Shown here: piece after piece, positions 16,993-24,765 of the stretch | Layout: every line of letters starts with the position of its first letter | How positions within the stretch are numbered: position 1 is the stretch's first letter | Source: BM714 sp964644525 | GTDB taxonomy: Bacteria > Bacillota > Clostridia > Peptostreptococcales > BM714 | Reading direction: 5' to 3' | NCBI GenBank assembly: GCA_964644525.1 | Contig: CAZXWC010000003.1 | Span: 1 to 56,892 of the forward strand | Length of the DNA stretch: 56,892 nt | The notes under the pieces: model-generated | What the model was told of the DNA's origin: nothing | What the model saw: only the letters and a program-made list of their open reading frames with translations | Databases searched by the model: none | Program-made: the position numbers and the translations under genes

Positions 16993-17766
16993 ATGAAAAT
17001 TTACGTGCTTACAGACAACCATGCGCTCAGAAATTTTGATGCGGAGTGGGGATTGTCATTCTTCATCGAGGTTGACGGCAAAACGATTCTTTTCGACTAT
17101 GGAAATACGGATCTTTATGTAAAGAACTCGATAAAACTTGGACTTGACATTTTCAATGCCGACTACTTTGTTTTAAGCCACGGACATTGGGACCATGGGA
17201 ACGGTTTGGTGCATTTGCCTAAAGGCAAACTGATTTGCCATCCGGGTTCATTCATAAAAAGATATCGCGGAAGCACATATCTGGGTTTGCCCTACACGTA
17301 CGAGCAAGCCGATGAGAAATTTCAACTCGACATGCACAGCGAAGCGTATGAATTTACCGAAAACATTTTTTTCATGGGGACTGTTCCTAGAGTTACATCG
17401 TTTGAGTCCAAAGGTACAGACCAGATTCTCGAGAGCGGGGAACTCGATCTTGTTGAGGACGACTCCGGGATTGCAATAAAAACGGAAAAAGGGCTCGTGG
17501 TAATTTCGGGATGCGCTCACGCAGGCATTTGTAATACAATCGAACACGCCAAAGAGATCACCGGAGAGGACAATGTCTATGCTGTCCTCGGAGGATTTCA
17601 TTTGAAGGGTGGAGATGAATTGACCGAATTGACCATCGAATATTTGAAGAAGCAGGATATTGAGTTTATCAGCACAAGTCATTGCACGAGATTTCCCGCA
17701 TTGGTCGAGTTTGCTAACGCTTTTGGAAGCAGTCCATTCGAAACTGGACAGATTTTGGAACTTTGA
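16993..17766 (+). CDS. Metallo-beta-lactamase-fold hydrolase (257 aa)
   Basis: Cytoplasmic MBL-fold protein. SHGHWDHGNGL is the HxHxDH di-metal motif, SGCAHAGICN supplies a further metal-binding histidine, and GGFHL and STSHCTRF complete the pattern seen in archaeal and clostridial MBL proteins related to the dihydropterin-6-methyl aminobenzene phosphate synthase group. The chemistry is not predictable; thioester hydrolysis is possible given the CoA-transferase that follows 20 bp later. The ATG at 16993 lies behind GGGAGGG. Confidence 0.85.
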   Translation: MKIYVLTDNHALRNFDAEWGLSFFIEVDGKTILFDYGNTDLYVKNSIKLGLDIFNADYFVLSHGHWDHGNGLVHLPKGKLICHPGSFIKRYRGSTYLGLPYTYEQADEKFQLDMHSEAYEFTENIFFMGTVPRVTSFESKGTDQILESGELDLVEDDSGIAIKTEKGLVVISGCAHAGICNTIEHAKEITGEDNVYAVLGGFHLKGGDELTELTIEYLKKQDIEFISTSHCTRFPALVEFANAFGSSPFETGQILEL

Positions 17767-17786
17767 TAGAAAAGGCAGGTGGCGAT

Positions 17787-18998
17787 ATGCCAAGCGCATT
17801 GGAAGGAATAAAAATATTGGATTTGGGGCATGTGTTGGCGGCTCCGTTTTGCACTATGATTTTGGCTGATTTGGGAGCTCAAGTAATAAAACTGGAATCA
17901 CCCATTGGAGACGACTCCAGGCAGTTTGGCCCATTTATAGGGGAAGATAATGGAAAAGGGAAACAGAGTGGTTATTTTATAAGTATAAACAGAAACAAAA
18001 AAAGCATGTGCGTCAATTTGAAAAAGCCTGAAGGGAAAGCGCTGCTCAGGGACTTGATTAAGAAATGCGATGTGGTAGTGGAAAACTTCAGACCTACAAC
18101 AATGAAGAAATTGGGTTTTTCATACGAGGAAATGAAGGAAATCAATCCGGCAATAATATATTGTTCCATATGCGGATTTGGACATGACGCATTACCGGAA
18201 AATGCGGAAAAGCCGGCATACGACATGGTGGCACAAGCTTACAGCGGTCTGATGAGCATAACCGGACACGAAGGTTTTTCTCCTTGTAGGGTGGGTACAT
18301 CTGTTGGCGACATAGTGGCGGGACATCAGGCCGCGATAGGAATACTTGGAGCCCTCAATTACAGAGACCGCACCGGCAAAGGTCAGTATGTAGACATATC
18401 GATGGTGGACGGATTGGTATACATTATGGAAAATGCCATCGCCCGCTATACTATAAAAGGGGAGGTTCCTCAACCATTGGGATCGGCGCATCCAACAATA
18501 ACGCCTTTTCAGGCTTTTAAAACGAAGGACAGCTGGATAATTACTCCGATAGGTAACGATTCGCTGTGGAAGAATTTTTGCAAGGCTCTCAGCATTGAAG
18601 AACTCGCTGAGGATGATCGCTTTGCGACCAATCCTATGAGAACCGTTAACAAGGTTGAGCTTGAAAAAATAGTTTCAATTGTATTGGAAGCAAAGACTAC
18701 AGATGAGTGGGCGTCAATCTTCGATGAATATAAATTGCCTTATTCCAGAATTAACGATGTAGAACAGGTTGTAAACGACGAGCAGATAAACTATAGGAAA
18801 ATGATTGTCGAGATTGACCAGCCCAAGGTCGGCCCTATGAAAATCATAGGAACGCCTTTCCACATGACTGAAACTCCGGGAGAGGTTCGGAGTCCGGCGC
18901 CGCTTCTTGGAGAGCATACCGAAGAGATGCTTAGGGAGCTTCTGCAAATGGAACCGGAAGTGATTGAATTGCTTCGCCAATCGGAAACAATATTTTAA
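17787..18998 (+). CDS. CoA-transferase family III (CaiB/BaiF type), 403 aa
   Basis: Cytoplasmic enzyme that moves CoA between carboxylic acids. The N-terminal Rossmann-like part has LEGIKILDLGHVLAAPFCTMILADLGAQVIKLE, and SVGDIVAG contains the expected catalytic aspartate (Asp175) before LGALNYRDRTGKGQYVD. Length and motifs are complete. Clustered with madLM and an MBL-fold protein, it would be a good candidate for activating the imported dicarboxylate (malonate or similar) to its CoA ester; the actual donor and acceptor are unknown. Start at 17787 after GGCAGGTGG. Confidence 0.93.
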   Translation: MPSALEGIKILDLGHVLAAPFCTMILADLGAQVIKLESPIGDDSRQFGPFIGEDNGKGKQSGYFISINRNKKSMCVNLKKPEGKALLRDLIKKCDVVVENFRPTTMKKLGFSYEEMKEINPAIIYCSICGFGHDALPENAEKPAYDMVAQAYSGLMSITGHEGFSPCRVGTSVGDIVAGHQAAIGILGALNYRDRTGKGQYVDISMVDGLVYIMENAIARYTIKGEVPQPLGSAHPTITPFQAFKTKDSWIITPIGNDSLWKNFCKALSIEELAEDDRFATNPMRTVNKVELEKIVSIVLEAKTTDEWASIFDEYKLPYSRINDVEQVVNDEQINYRKMIVEIDQPKVGPMKIIGTPFHMTETPGEVRSPAPLLGEHTEEMLRELLQMEPEVIELLRQSETIF

Positions 18999-19038
18999 GA
19001 GGTGTATCAGAAACCACAATATATAAGATTACACGAAG

Positions 19039-19066
19039 AACTGTCGCTTCGCCTAGAGCGGCGGTT
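19039..19066 (+). terminator. Probable terminator after the CoA-transferase gene
   Basis: AACTGTCGCT and AGCGGCGGTT pair over 10 bp with two G-U pairs and are followed by TCTTT. Confidence 0.6.
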
Positions 19067-19125
19067 TCTTTGCGTCGAGGAGCTGGTTTTTTCTATTGTA
19101 GACAGGTATTTATTGCCGCTCTTCA

Positions 19126-19154
19126 TTGATATATGGGGGGCGGCATGATATACT
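19126..19154 (+). promoter_or_regulatory. Sigma-A promoter of the B12-riboswitch operon
   Basis: TTGATA and TATACT are spaced by 17 bp. Transcription would begin near 19161, just before the aptamer. Confidence 0.65.
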
Positions 19155-19169
19155 GTGCATGGAATCAAT

Positions 19170-19335
19170 CAAAAAAATGCTTTGTTTAAGGGAAAAGGGT
19201 GCAAAGCCCTTGCTGTAGTCGCAGCTGTAACCGGGGATGGAAACCGAAAATTGCCACTGTACTCGAATGTATGGGAAGGTTCGGCCAAACAGATGATCCG
19301 GAAGCCAGAAGACCTGACTGAGTGTTTTTCAAATC
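19170..19335 (+). ncRNA. Cobalamin (adenosylcobalamin-type) riboswitch aptamer
   Basis: The leader shows the ordered blocks of the B12 element: GGGAAAAGGGTGCAAAGCCC, then GCTGTAG, the GCCACTGT box, a TGGGAAGG arm, and the AAGCCAGAAGACC segment at the 3' side. Together with the terminator at 19420 it forms an off-switch acting on transcription. It places all genes to 29835, or at least to 23438, under corrinoid control. Confidence 0.93.
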
Positions 19336-19419
19336 TGCTCCGGCTCTGAGGGATTGAAAAAATACAGATCTTGATCTAAAGGCTGTTTTTCTATCCCAAA
19401 AGGCAAGAACTGTATGAAT

Positions 19420-19455
19420 CTCTCTCCAAATCGGAGGGAGTTTGTTGTTTTTTTG
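19420..19455 (+). terminator. Expression-platform terminator of the B12 riboswitch
   Basis: CTCTCTCC and GGAGGGAG form an 8-bp stem with a 5-nt loop and a T-rich tail (TTTGTTGTTTTTTT). It ends only 13 bp before the first start codon, as expected of a riboswitch-controlled terminator. Confidence 0.9.
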
Positions 19456-19467
19456 GAGGAATACATA

Positions 19468-20391
19468 ATGAGAAAAAAAATGATTGCAGCGGCTTTGGCT
19501 GTTATGTTTCTTTTGTCGGGATGCGCCGAAAATGAAATGGCACAGCCGGAAAATCGGCAACTCACAATTCTTGTGACAAGGGACTACGGACGGGAAATTC
19601 TTGCGGAAAGGTCCGTTTATCCATCCGAAGGCGATACGGTCATGGACCTTATGCAGGACAATTTTACCGTTGAGACTGCATACGGAGGCGGCTTTGTAAA
19701 CGCAATAGACGGCTTGAAGTCGGGCTATACCGGAAAAGGAAGTAGCCAAAAGAAAGGAACAAAAAAAGACTGGTTTTATTATGTAAACGGAGTGATGGCG
19801 GAGATTGGTGCGGATCAATATATGTGCGATGAAGCCAATGCTGTTTCGTGGGACTTTCACGATTGGGGCGGAGACATGTACGTGAAGACTCGAATAAACG
19901 CCTGGCCGGAAAGGCTCAAGGGAAGAAGCGTCGAAATGGCATTCGGACAGACTTTTGAAAAAGATGCGGTCAGAATAAGGGAAGCCTTCGAAGAGGCGGG
20001 AGGAAGAGTAGCAGAATCAACTGTGGAATCTCTTGATATGGAAGACCTTGAAAAAGACGCTTTGTTTGTGGGGACATGGCAAGATGCAAATAAAAACGAA
20101 TTTATAAAGGGAGTTTTTGAAAACCGCGAAAAGGCGGGAATATATTCCTATTTCAATGAAAAAGGACTTATGCTTTTCGACAACAATGGAGAAATAACGG
20201 CAACAAGGCAAAAAGGCGCAATAGCCGCATCTGTGCAGAAGGCTTACGGGTCTGAGGCTTCGGTCCTTCTGTTAGTCGGAAACGAGGTATCAATGATAGA
20301 AAAAATTGTAGATGTATTTTTGGACAGAGAGTCAGCCAAGGGCGCTTTCGGAATTGCTGCTACTGAGGAAGGTGTTTGCTATGTGCCATAA
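19468..20391 (+). CDS. DUF4430-containing lipoprotein, first gene of the cobalamin ECF operon (307 aa)
   Basis: Signal peptide with lipobox LLSGC (lipidated Cys at about residue 19). Residues about 33-133 are a DUF4430 domain: regular beta pattern, GDTVMDLM, the IDGLKSGYTGKG turn, and DWFYYVNGVMAEIGAD with the WxxYVNG signature. DUF4430 corresponds to the C-terminal beta domain of animal transcobalamin and intrinsic factor. The remaining 170 residues (VKTRINAWPERLKGRSVEMAF to the end) form a separate mixed alpha/beta domain I do not recognise. Lying directly behind the B12 riboswitch and 11 bp overlapping the EcfT gene, it is likely the membrane-anchored corrinoid-binding or docking protein of the transporter; comparable lipoproteins are known next to predicted cobalamin ECF systems. 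Confidence 0.88.
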   Translation: MRKKMIAAALAVMFLLSGCAENEMAQPENRQLTILVTRDYGREILAERSVYPSEGDTVMDLMQDNFTVETAYGGGFVNAIDGLKSGYTGKGSSQKKGTKKDWFYYVNGVMAEIGADQYMCDEANAVSWDFHDWGGDMYVKTRINAWPERLKGRSVEMAFGQTFEKDAVRIREAFEEAGGRVAESTVESLDMEDLEKDALFVGTWQDANKNEFIKGVFENREKAGIYSYFNEKGLMLFDNNGEITATRQKGAIAASVQKAYGSEASVLLLVGNEVSMIEKIVDVFLDRESAKGAFGIAATEEGVCYVP

Positions 20392-21265
20392 ACTTCATCC
20401 GGCAAATGCCATGCTTTTGCTGGCTGTTCTTATTTCTGCCACACTTTTGGTCAGTCATCCTGTCCATTCCGCCTTGCTTGTATCGGTTCTGTCTTTTTCT
20501 GTGGCAGCCTTTGGCGGGGCCGGGGAACTGAAGGGATTGCTGAAGTTTTGGATAGTTACCGGAATTATGATTCTAATAATTAATCCGCTCGTTTCAACAC
20601 AGGGCCACACCGTATTGTTTCGCACGGTTCTTCCCATTGCGGGCAGGATTAGGATAACGGTTGAATCGCTTGCTTTTGCAGGACTTATGGTCTTGAGGCT
20701 TTTTTCCATGGTTTTGGTGATAAAGCTTTTCGGACTTTCTATAGACAGGGACGATTTTTTCGGATACCTGTCGCGTTACATGAACAAGCTGGTGCTTACA
20801 ATGAGCATGACTGTAAACATGATCCACAGGCTGAGGGTGGAAATACAGAGAGTAAGTGAAGTGATGGCCATGAGGGGCCTGGATTTGAAATCCGGAGGTT
20901 TGGTAAAAAGGACAAGGGCCTATTACCCCATGATAAAGGTAGTGCTCATAAGTTCTTTGGAAGGGTCTGTAAACCGGGCCGAGGCGCTTTATTCCAGGGG
21001 CTACGGAAAGGGCAAGAGAAGTTTTTACAGAGAAATAGGAATGACCGGCAAAGACCGTTTGCATATGGTCGCGCTTTGCATATACACAATTGTGTTTTTT
21101 TGGGGAATATATAAGGGTTGGCTGGGATTCAGCTTTTTCCCTGCGATTTCACCGAAAAGCGATTTCAGTTTGATTTATTTTGTGGCACATGCAACAAGTC
21201 TGGCAGTATTGATTGAAGCGACAAGGAGGTGTTCGGCTTGGAAGTTTTCAACATGGAAAATTTAA
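20381..21265 (+). CDS. ECF transporter transmembrane component, EcfT/CbiQ family (294 aa)
   Basis: Energy-coupling membrane subunit. It has about five hydrophobic helices and the long cytoplasmic coupling region RVEIQRVSEVMAMRGLDL and SSLEGSVNRAEALYSRGYG, containing the two A-x-x-x-R-G motifs that contact the ATPases. The ATG at 20381 overlaps the lipoprotein gene; GAGGAAGG precedes it. In the predicted cobalamin ECF system the equivalent is the CbrV-like component. Function as part of the uptake complex with the A-A' and S proteins encoded next is secure; the substrate rests on the riboswitch. Confidence 0.92.
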   Translation: MCHKLHPANAMLLLAVLISATLLVSHPVHSALLVSVLSFSVAAFGGAGELKGLLKFWIVTGIMILIINPLVSTQGHTVLFRTVLPIAGRIRITVESLAFAGLMVLRLFSMVLVIKLFGLSIDRDDFFGYLSRYMNKLVLTMSMTVNMIHRLRVEIQRVSEVMAMRGLDLKSGGLVKRTRAYYPMIKVVLISSLEGSVNRAEALYSRGYGKGKRSFYREIGMTGKDRLHMVALCIYTIVFFWGIYKGWLGFSFFPAISPKSDFSLIYFVAHATSLAVLIEATRRCSAWKFSTWKI

Positions 21266-22806
21266 CATACCATTATCCCAATAAGGACAGGCCGGCGCTT
21301 TCGCGACTGGACCTTAAAATACATGATGGTGAATTTCTTGTGGTGGCAGGAGCTTCGGGCTCCGGAAAATCAACCCTTGCCAGGATAATATCGCGTTTGG
21401 CACCCGAATTTTACGGGGGAAAGATAGAAGGGCGGGTGAATGGCACAAGAGACATAGGAATGGTTTTTCAGGACCCCGAGAAGCAGCTTGTAATGGAGAC
21501 CGTAGAGAGGGAAGTCGCTTTTCCTTTGGAAAACAGAGGGGTTGAAAGAAAGCTCATGAAGAAGCAGGTTCTCGAGGTTTTGAGCCTTTTGGGAATCTGG
21601 CATCTCAAGGATAAAAAGACATACGAATTGTCTGGCGGCGAAAAACAGAAGGTTGCGATTGCGGCCGCTTTAGCCGTAAGAAACAGATTTCTCGTGCTTG
21701 ACGAGCCGGTCTCGCAGCTCGACCCCATGGCTGCCGACGAAATAATGCACATTCTAAAAAAACTCAACGATGACTTGGGTTTCACCATAGTTCTTGTGGA
21801 GCAAAGGACAGAAAAATGCCTCAGCTACGCTGACCGGGTAGTGTTTCTGGACAATGGGGAAATAGCTTTTATCGGAAAGCCGCCTGAATATGTAAAGTGG
21901 GCGGGCAGGCATGACTGCAATTTTTTGCCTCCTGTGACGGAGCTGTTTTGGAGACTGGAATCCAATAATTTGCCGCTGACGGTCAAGCAAGGCAGAGAAC
22001 TCATAAACAGCAATTATGATGTGGCTGCAAATGCCTTGGGAAAACCTTTTCTTACGGCCAAAAGCAAAGCGATGACCTTGAAAAAAGTCGGTTTTTCATT
22101 CGGCGATGGGACTATGGCGCTGAGCTCGGTGACGCTCGATGTTGGCAAGGGCGAGACTTTGGGGATAATAGGAGCCAACGGGGCCGGGAAATCCACAGCC
22201 TTGCGAATAATGGCGGGACTTCTCAAGCCAAGCAAGGGTAAGGCGGAAGCGTACGGAGCGGTAGGATATCTTTCGCAGGAGCCAAACGACTATCTTTTCA
22301 ATGACACGGTTTACGAAGAACTGCTCTTTACCCAGAAGAACTTCGAGAAGATCGATTGCGATTTGATTGAGGAAATTTTATGCGATCTGGATATGGAATC
22401 CAAAAGGAATATAAATCCCAGGGACTTGTCGGGAGGAGAAAGGCAAAGGGTGGCGCTCGCTTCCGTTTTGGCCATGAAGCCTCAAATACTTCTTTTGGAC
22501 GAGCCGACACGGGGTCTCAACAAGGGTTACAAAATGCGCCTGGCGGCATACCTCGGGAATCTGAAAAGAAAGGGAAAAACAATTGTTCTTGTTACCCACG
22601 ATATGGAATTCGTTGCCGAAGTTTGCGATAGGGCGGTAATAATGTTTGACGGCCAAGTTGCGCAGGAAGGACCGACAAGTGAAATTTTGTCGGGAGGTCT
22701 CCATTTTACGACGGATATAAATCGCATGTTCCATGGAATGGCAAGCCCCTTAAGGATAGAAGAGGCTGAGGGCATATGCGTTAAAAAGGGGAGTGGAGGA
22801 CCATGA
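21238..22806 (+). CDS. ECF transporter ATPase, fused A-A' (522 aa)
   Basis: Two complete ABC ATPase domains in one chain. First half: Walker A GASGSGKST, signature ELSGGEKQKVAIAA, Walker B LVLDEP. Second half: Walker A GANGAGKST, LSGGERQRVALAS, LLLDEP and the H-loop VTHD. The fusion replaces the separate EcfA and EcfA'. TTG at 21238 is preferred as start because AAGGAGGT lies 8 bp upstream; GTG at 21229 is inside that ribosome binding site and ATG at 21253 is too far downstream. It overlaps the EcfT gene by 28 bp. Confidence 0.94.
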   Translation: MEVFNMENLTYHYPNKDRPALSRLDLKIHDGEFLVVAGASGSGKSTLARIISRLAPEFYGGKIEGRVNGTRDIGMVFQDPEKQLVMETVEREVAFPLENRGVERKLMKKQVLEVLSLLGIWHLKDKKTYELSGGEKQKVAIAAALAVRNRFLVLDEPVSQLDPMAADEIMHILKKLNDDLGFTIVLVEQRTEKCLSYADRVVFLDNGEIAFIGKPPEYVKWAGRHDCNFLPPVTELFWRLESNNLPLTVKQGRELINSNYDVAANALGKPFLTAKSKAMTLKKVGFSFGDGTMALSSVTLDVGKGETLGIIGANGAGKSTALRIMAGLLKPSKGKAEAYGAVGYLSQEPNDYLFNDTVYEELLFTQKNFEKIDCDLIEEILCDLDMESKRNINPRDLSGGERQRVALASVLAMKPQILLLDEPTRGLNKGYKMRLAAYLGNLKRKGKTIVLVTHDMEFVAEVCDRAVIMFDGQVAQEGPTSEILSGGLHFTTDINRMFHGMASPLRIEEAEGICVKKGSGGP

Positions 22807-23438
22807 ATTTGGGAATAGTTTTGGCGGCCCTGCTTCTTGGAATGATGGCCTTGATACTTTGGCTCTACGAAAGCAGAAAGACAAATGTAAGGGAAATAGC
22901 TTTGGTTTCAACCCTGGCGGCCTTGGCGGCCGTGTCGAGAATATTTTTTGCGGCGCTTCCAAACATACAGCCGACCACTTTCATAGTGGTGACATCGGGT
23001 TTTGTATTCGGACCCAGTTTCGGTTTCATGACAGGGGCGATAGCGGCCTTTCTTTCAAACAATTTTCTAGGCCACGGACCGTGGACTCCTTGGCAGATGC
23101 TTGCATGGGGATTGGCGGGATTAATATCAGGACTTATAAGGAAGAGCGGAATACACAAAAGCAGAATGCTTTTCACGGTTTACGCTTTCATGTGGGGCTT
23201 TCTGTTTGACTGGCTGATGAACCTCTGGCACTGGCTTTTTTTCATCTATCCATTGAACTTTCGGAGTTTTATTGCTGTTTATGCGGCATCGTTCTACTTC
23301 GACATGCTGCATGCAGCGGGAAACGGGGTTTTCGCATTTCTGTTCGGAAAGGACCTTGTGAATATTCTGGGAAGATATAAGGAAAAACTTAGCTACGACA
23401 GGATTGATCAATCTACATATAAGGATGTGGCGGAATGA
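22803..23438 (+). CDS. ECF transporter substrate-binding (S) component, probably for cobalamin (211 aa)
   Basis: Integral membrane protein with about six hydrophobic helices. REIALVSTLAALAAVSRIFFA resembles the helix of S components that packs on EcfT, and FGPSFGFMTGAIAAFLSNNFLGHGPWTPWQMLAWGLAGL is the conserved core of CbrT-like and related S components. It overlaps the ATPase gene as ATGA. Dedicated S component in an operon with its own T and A subunits makes this a group I ECF transporter; cobalamin or a precursor is inferred from the riboswitch. Confidence 0.88.
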   Translation: MNLGIVLAALLLGMMALILWLYESRKTNVREIALVSTLAALAAVSRIFFAALPNIQPTTFIVVTSGFVFGPSFGFMTGAIAAFLSNNFLGHGPWTPWQMLAWGLAGLISGLIRKSGIHKSRMLFTVYAFMWGFLFDWLMNLWHWLFFIYPLNFRSFIAVYAASFYFDMLHAAGNGVFAFLFGKDLVNILGRYKEKLSYDRIDQSTYKDVAE

Positions 23439-24742
23439 GAAAAAGTATTGAAGTATCAATTTTTGTATTGATTGCATGTTTTTTTATAACCGGCGCGGCA
23501 TGGGCTCAGGGAGCGGCAGGCGGTCCGCTTATGGATTATGAGCTTGACGAGTGGGGCATGCTGGCCCTTCACGCTTCAGGGCAAGACATGGAAGGCTTGA
23601 GGCTTGAATCGGTTTTGGGCTCTGAAATAACAACCGACCATGAAGCCTACATAATTGGGGCTTTGGCATTGGGACTCGATGTTTCGGAAGAGGCTGAGCT
23701 TGTAGCGGAAAGCCAGACGGCAAACGGCAAGTTTGCAGACTATACGGACGCAAGAGGCCAAGAGCTCTTAAACTCACACATATGGGGGATAATTGCGCTA
23801 GAGAGTGCGGGATACGAATCGTACGACAAACAAAAGGCGCAGGAATGGCTTCTGAATCATCAGAACGATGACGGAGGATTTCCTGTTTTTGCAGGCATGA
23901 AGCCTTCTGACGGCGACTTGACGGCAATGGCCGTTGTGGCGCTCGACCTGATGGGAGTGGACGCCGCCGACACGTCAATGGAAAAGGCTTTCGAATTCAT
24001 AGAATCAAACAATGAAGAGCGGCAAACAGCGGAAGGACTGGCATGGGAAATAATTGCGAGAAAGCAGACCGGGCGCGAAATCGGAGAAGACTTGAAGAAG
24101 AGACTTGAAGCATACAGGCTTGACAGCGGCAAGTATCTTCATATCAGGACCCTGGACTCGGGCAATTACATGGCGACCTGGCATGGAGTCTGGGCAGAAG
24201 GCGAGATGGACAGGCGATTGAGCGTTTTTGACGGCTTCAAGGCCAAAAACAGCCTGTCGGACATTGGCCGGGAAAGTAATGGATACCAGTCCATAAGCAG
24301 GCTGGTTGAGGATGGAGTGCTTTCGGGATACCCCGACGGGACGTTCAGGTCGGACGCGCCGGTTACGCGGGGCGAGTTTGTCAAGATGCTCGCATACGCA
24401 ATGAAAAAGGAAAAGGAATCGGCAAATCCAAATGGATTCATCGACATGCAGGGCCACTGGGCATCGCCCTATGTGGCAATTGCGGTCGACAGCGGAATAT
24501 TCAACGGCGTTTCGGATACACTCTTTGATCCGGAAAGCGGAATAACCGGAGCCCAACTCGCGGCGGTGGCTGTAAGGGTAAAAGGCATGGAAACCGAGGC
24601 GAAAGCCTTTAACGGAGACACATGGTACGACGGGTACGTTTATTATTCCTGGCTGCATGATTTGCAGTACCAGGGTTTTGATACAGATAAAGAAGCTACA
24701 AGGGCGCAGTGCGCCGAGCTTATTGACAACTTATACTATTAG
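23435..24742 (+). CDS. SLH-anchored protein with alpha/alpha-toroid (prenyltransferase-like) domain (435 aa)
   Basis: Signal peptide (cleavage near AWAQG), then about residues 30-270 with repeated helical pairs of the terpene-cyclase/prenyltransferase toroid type: DEWGMLALHASG, AYIIGALALGLD, SHIWGIIALESAGYES, AQEWLLNHQNDDGGFP, LTAMAVVALDLMGVD. From about 285 to the end are three S-layer homology repeats (VEDGVLSGYPDGTFRSDAPVTRGEFVKML and relatives). No catalytic residues of cyclases were recognised, so a binding role is likely. The helical toroid is the fold of the large domain of transcobalamin. Start ATGA-overlaps the S-component gene, tying it to the B12 operon. Confidence 0.86.
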   Translation: MRKSIEVSIFVLIACFFITGAAWAQGAAGGPLMDYELDEWGMLALHASGQDMEGLRLESVLGSEITTDHEAYIIGALALGLDVSEEAELVAESQTANGKFADYTDARGQELLNSHIWGIIALESAGYESYDKQKAQEWLLNHQNDDGGFPVFAGMKPSDGDLTAMAVVALDLMGVDAADTSMEKAFEFIESNNEERQTAEGLAWEIIARKQTGREIGEDLKKRLEAYRLDSGKYLHIRTLDSGNYMATWHGVWAEGEMDRRLSVFDGFKAKNSLSDIGRESNGYQSISRLVEDGVLSGYPDGTFRSDAPVTRGEFVKMLAYAMKKEKESANPNGFIDMQGHWASPYVAIAVDSGIFNGVSDTLFDPESGITGAQLAAVAVRVKGMETEAKAFNGDTWYDGYVYYSWLHDLQYQGFDTDKEATRAQCAELIDNLYY

Positions 24743-24765
24743 ACTGGCAAACGGAGGAACAATCA

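Noticed and set aside
24005..24658. A 217-codon minus-strand frame opposite the SLH protein gene
   Set aside because: Antisense to a protein with good SLH repeats; no start signals or family features.
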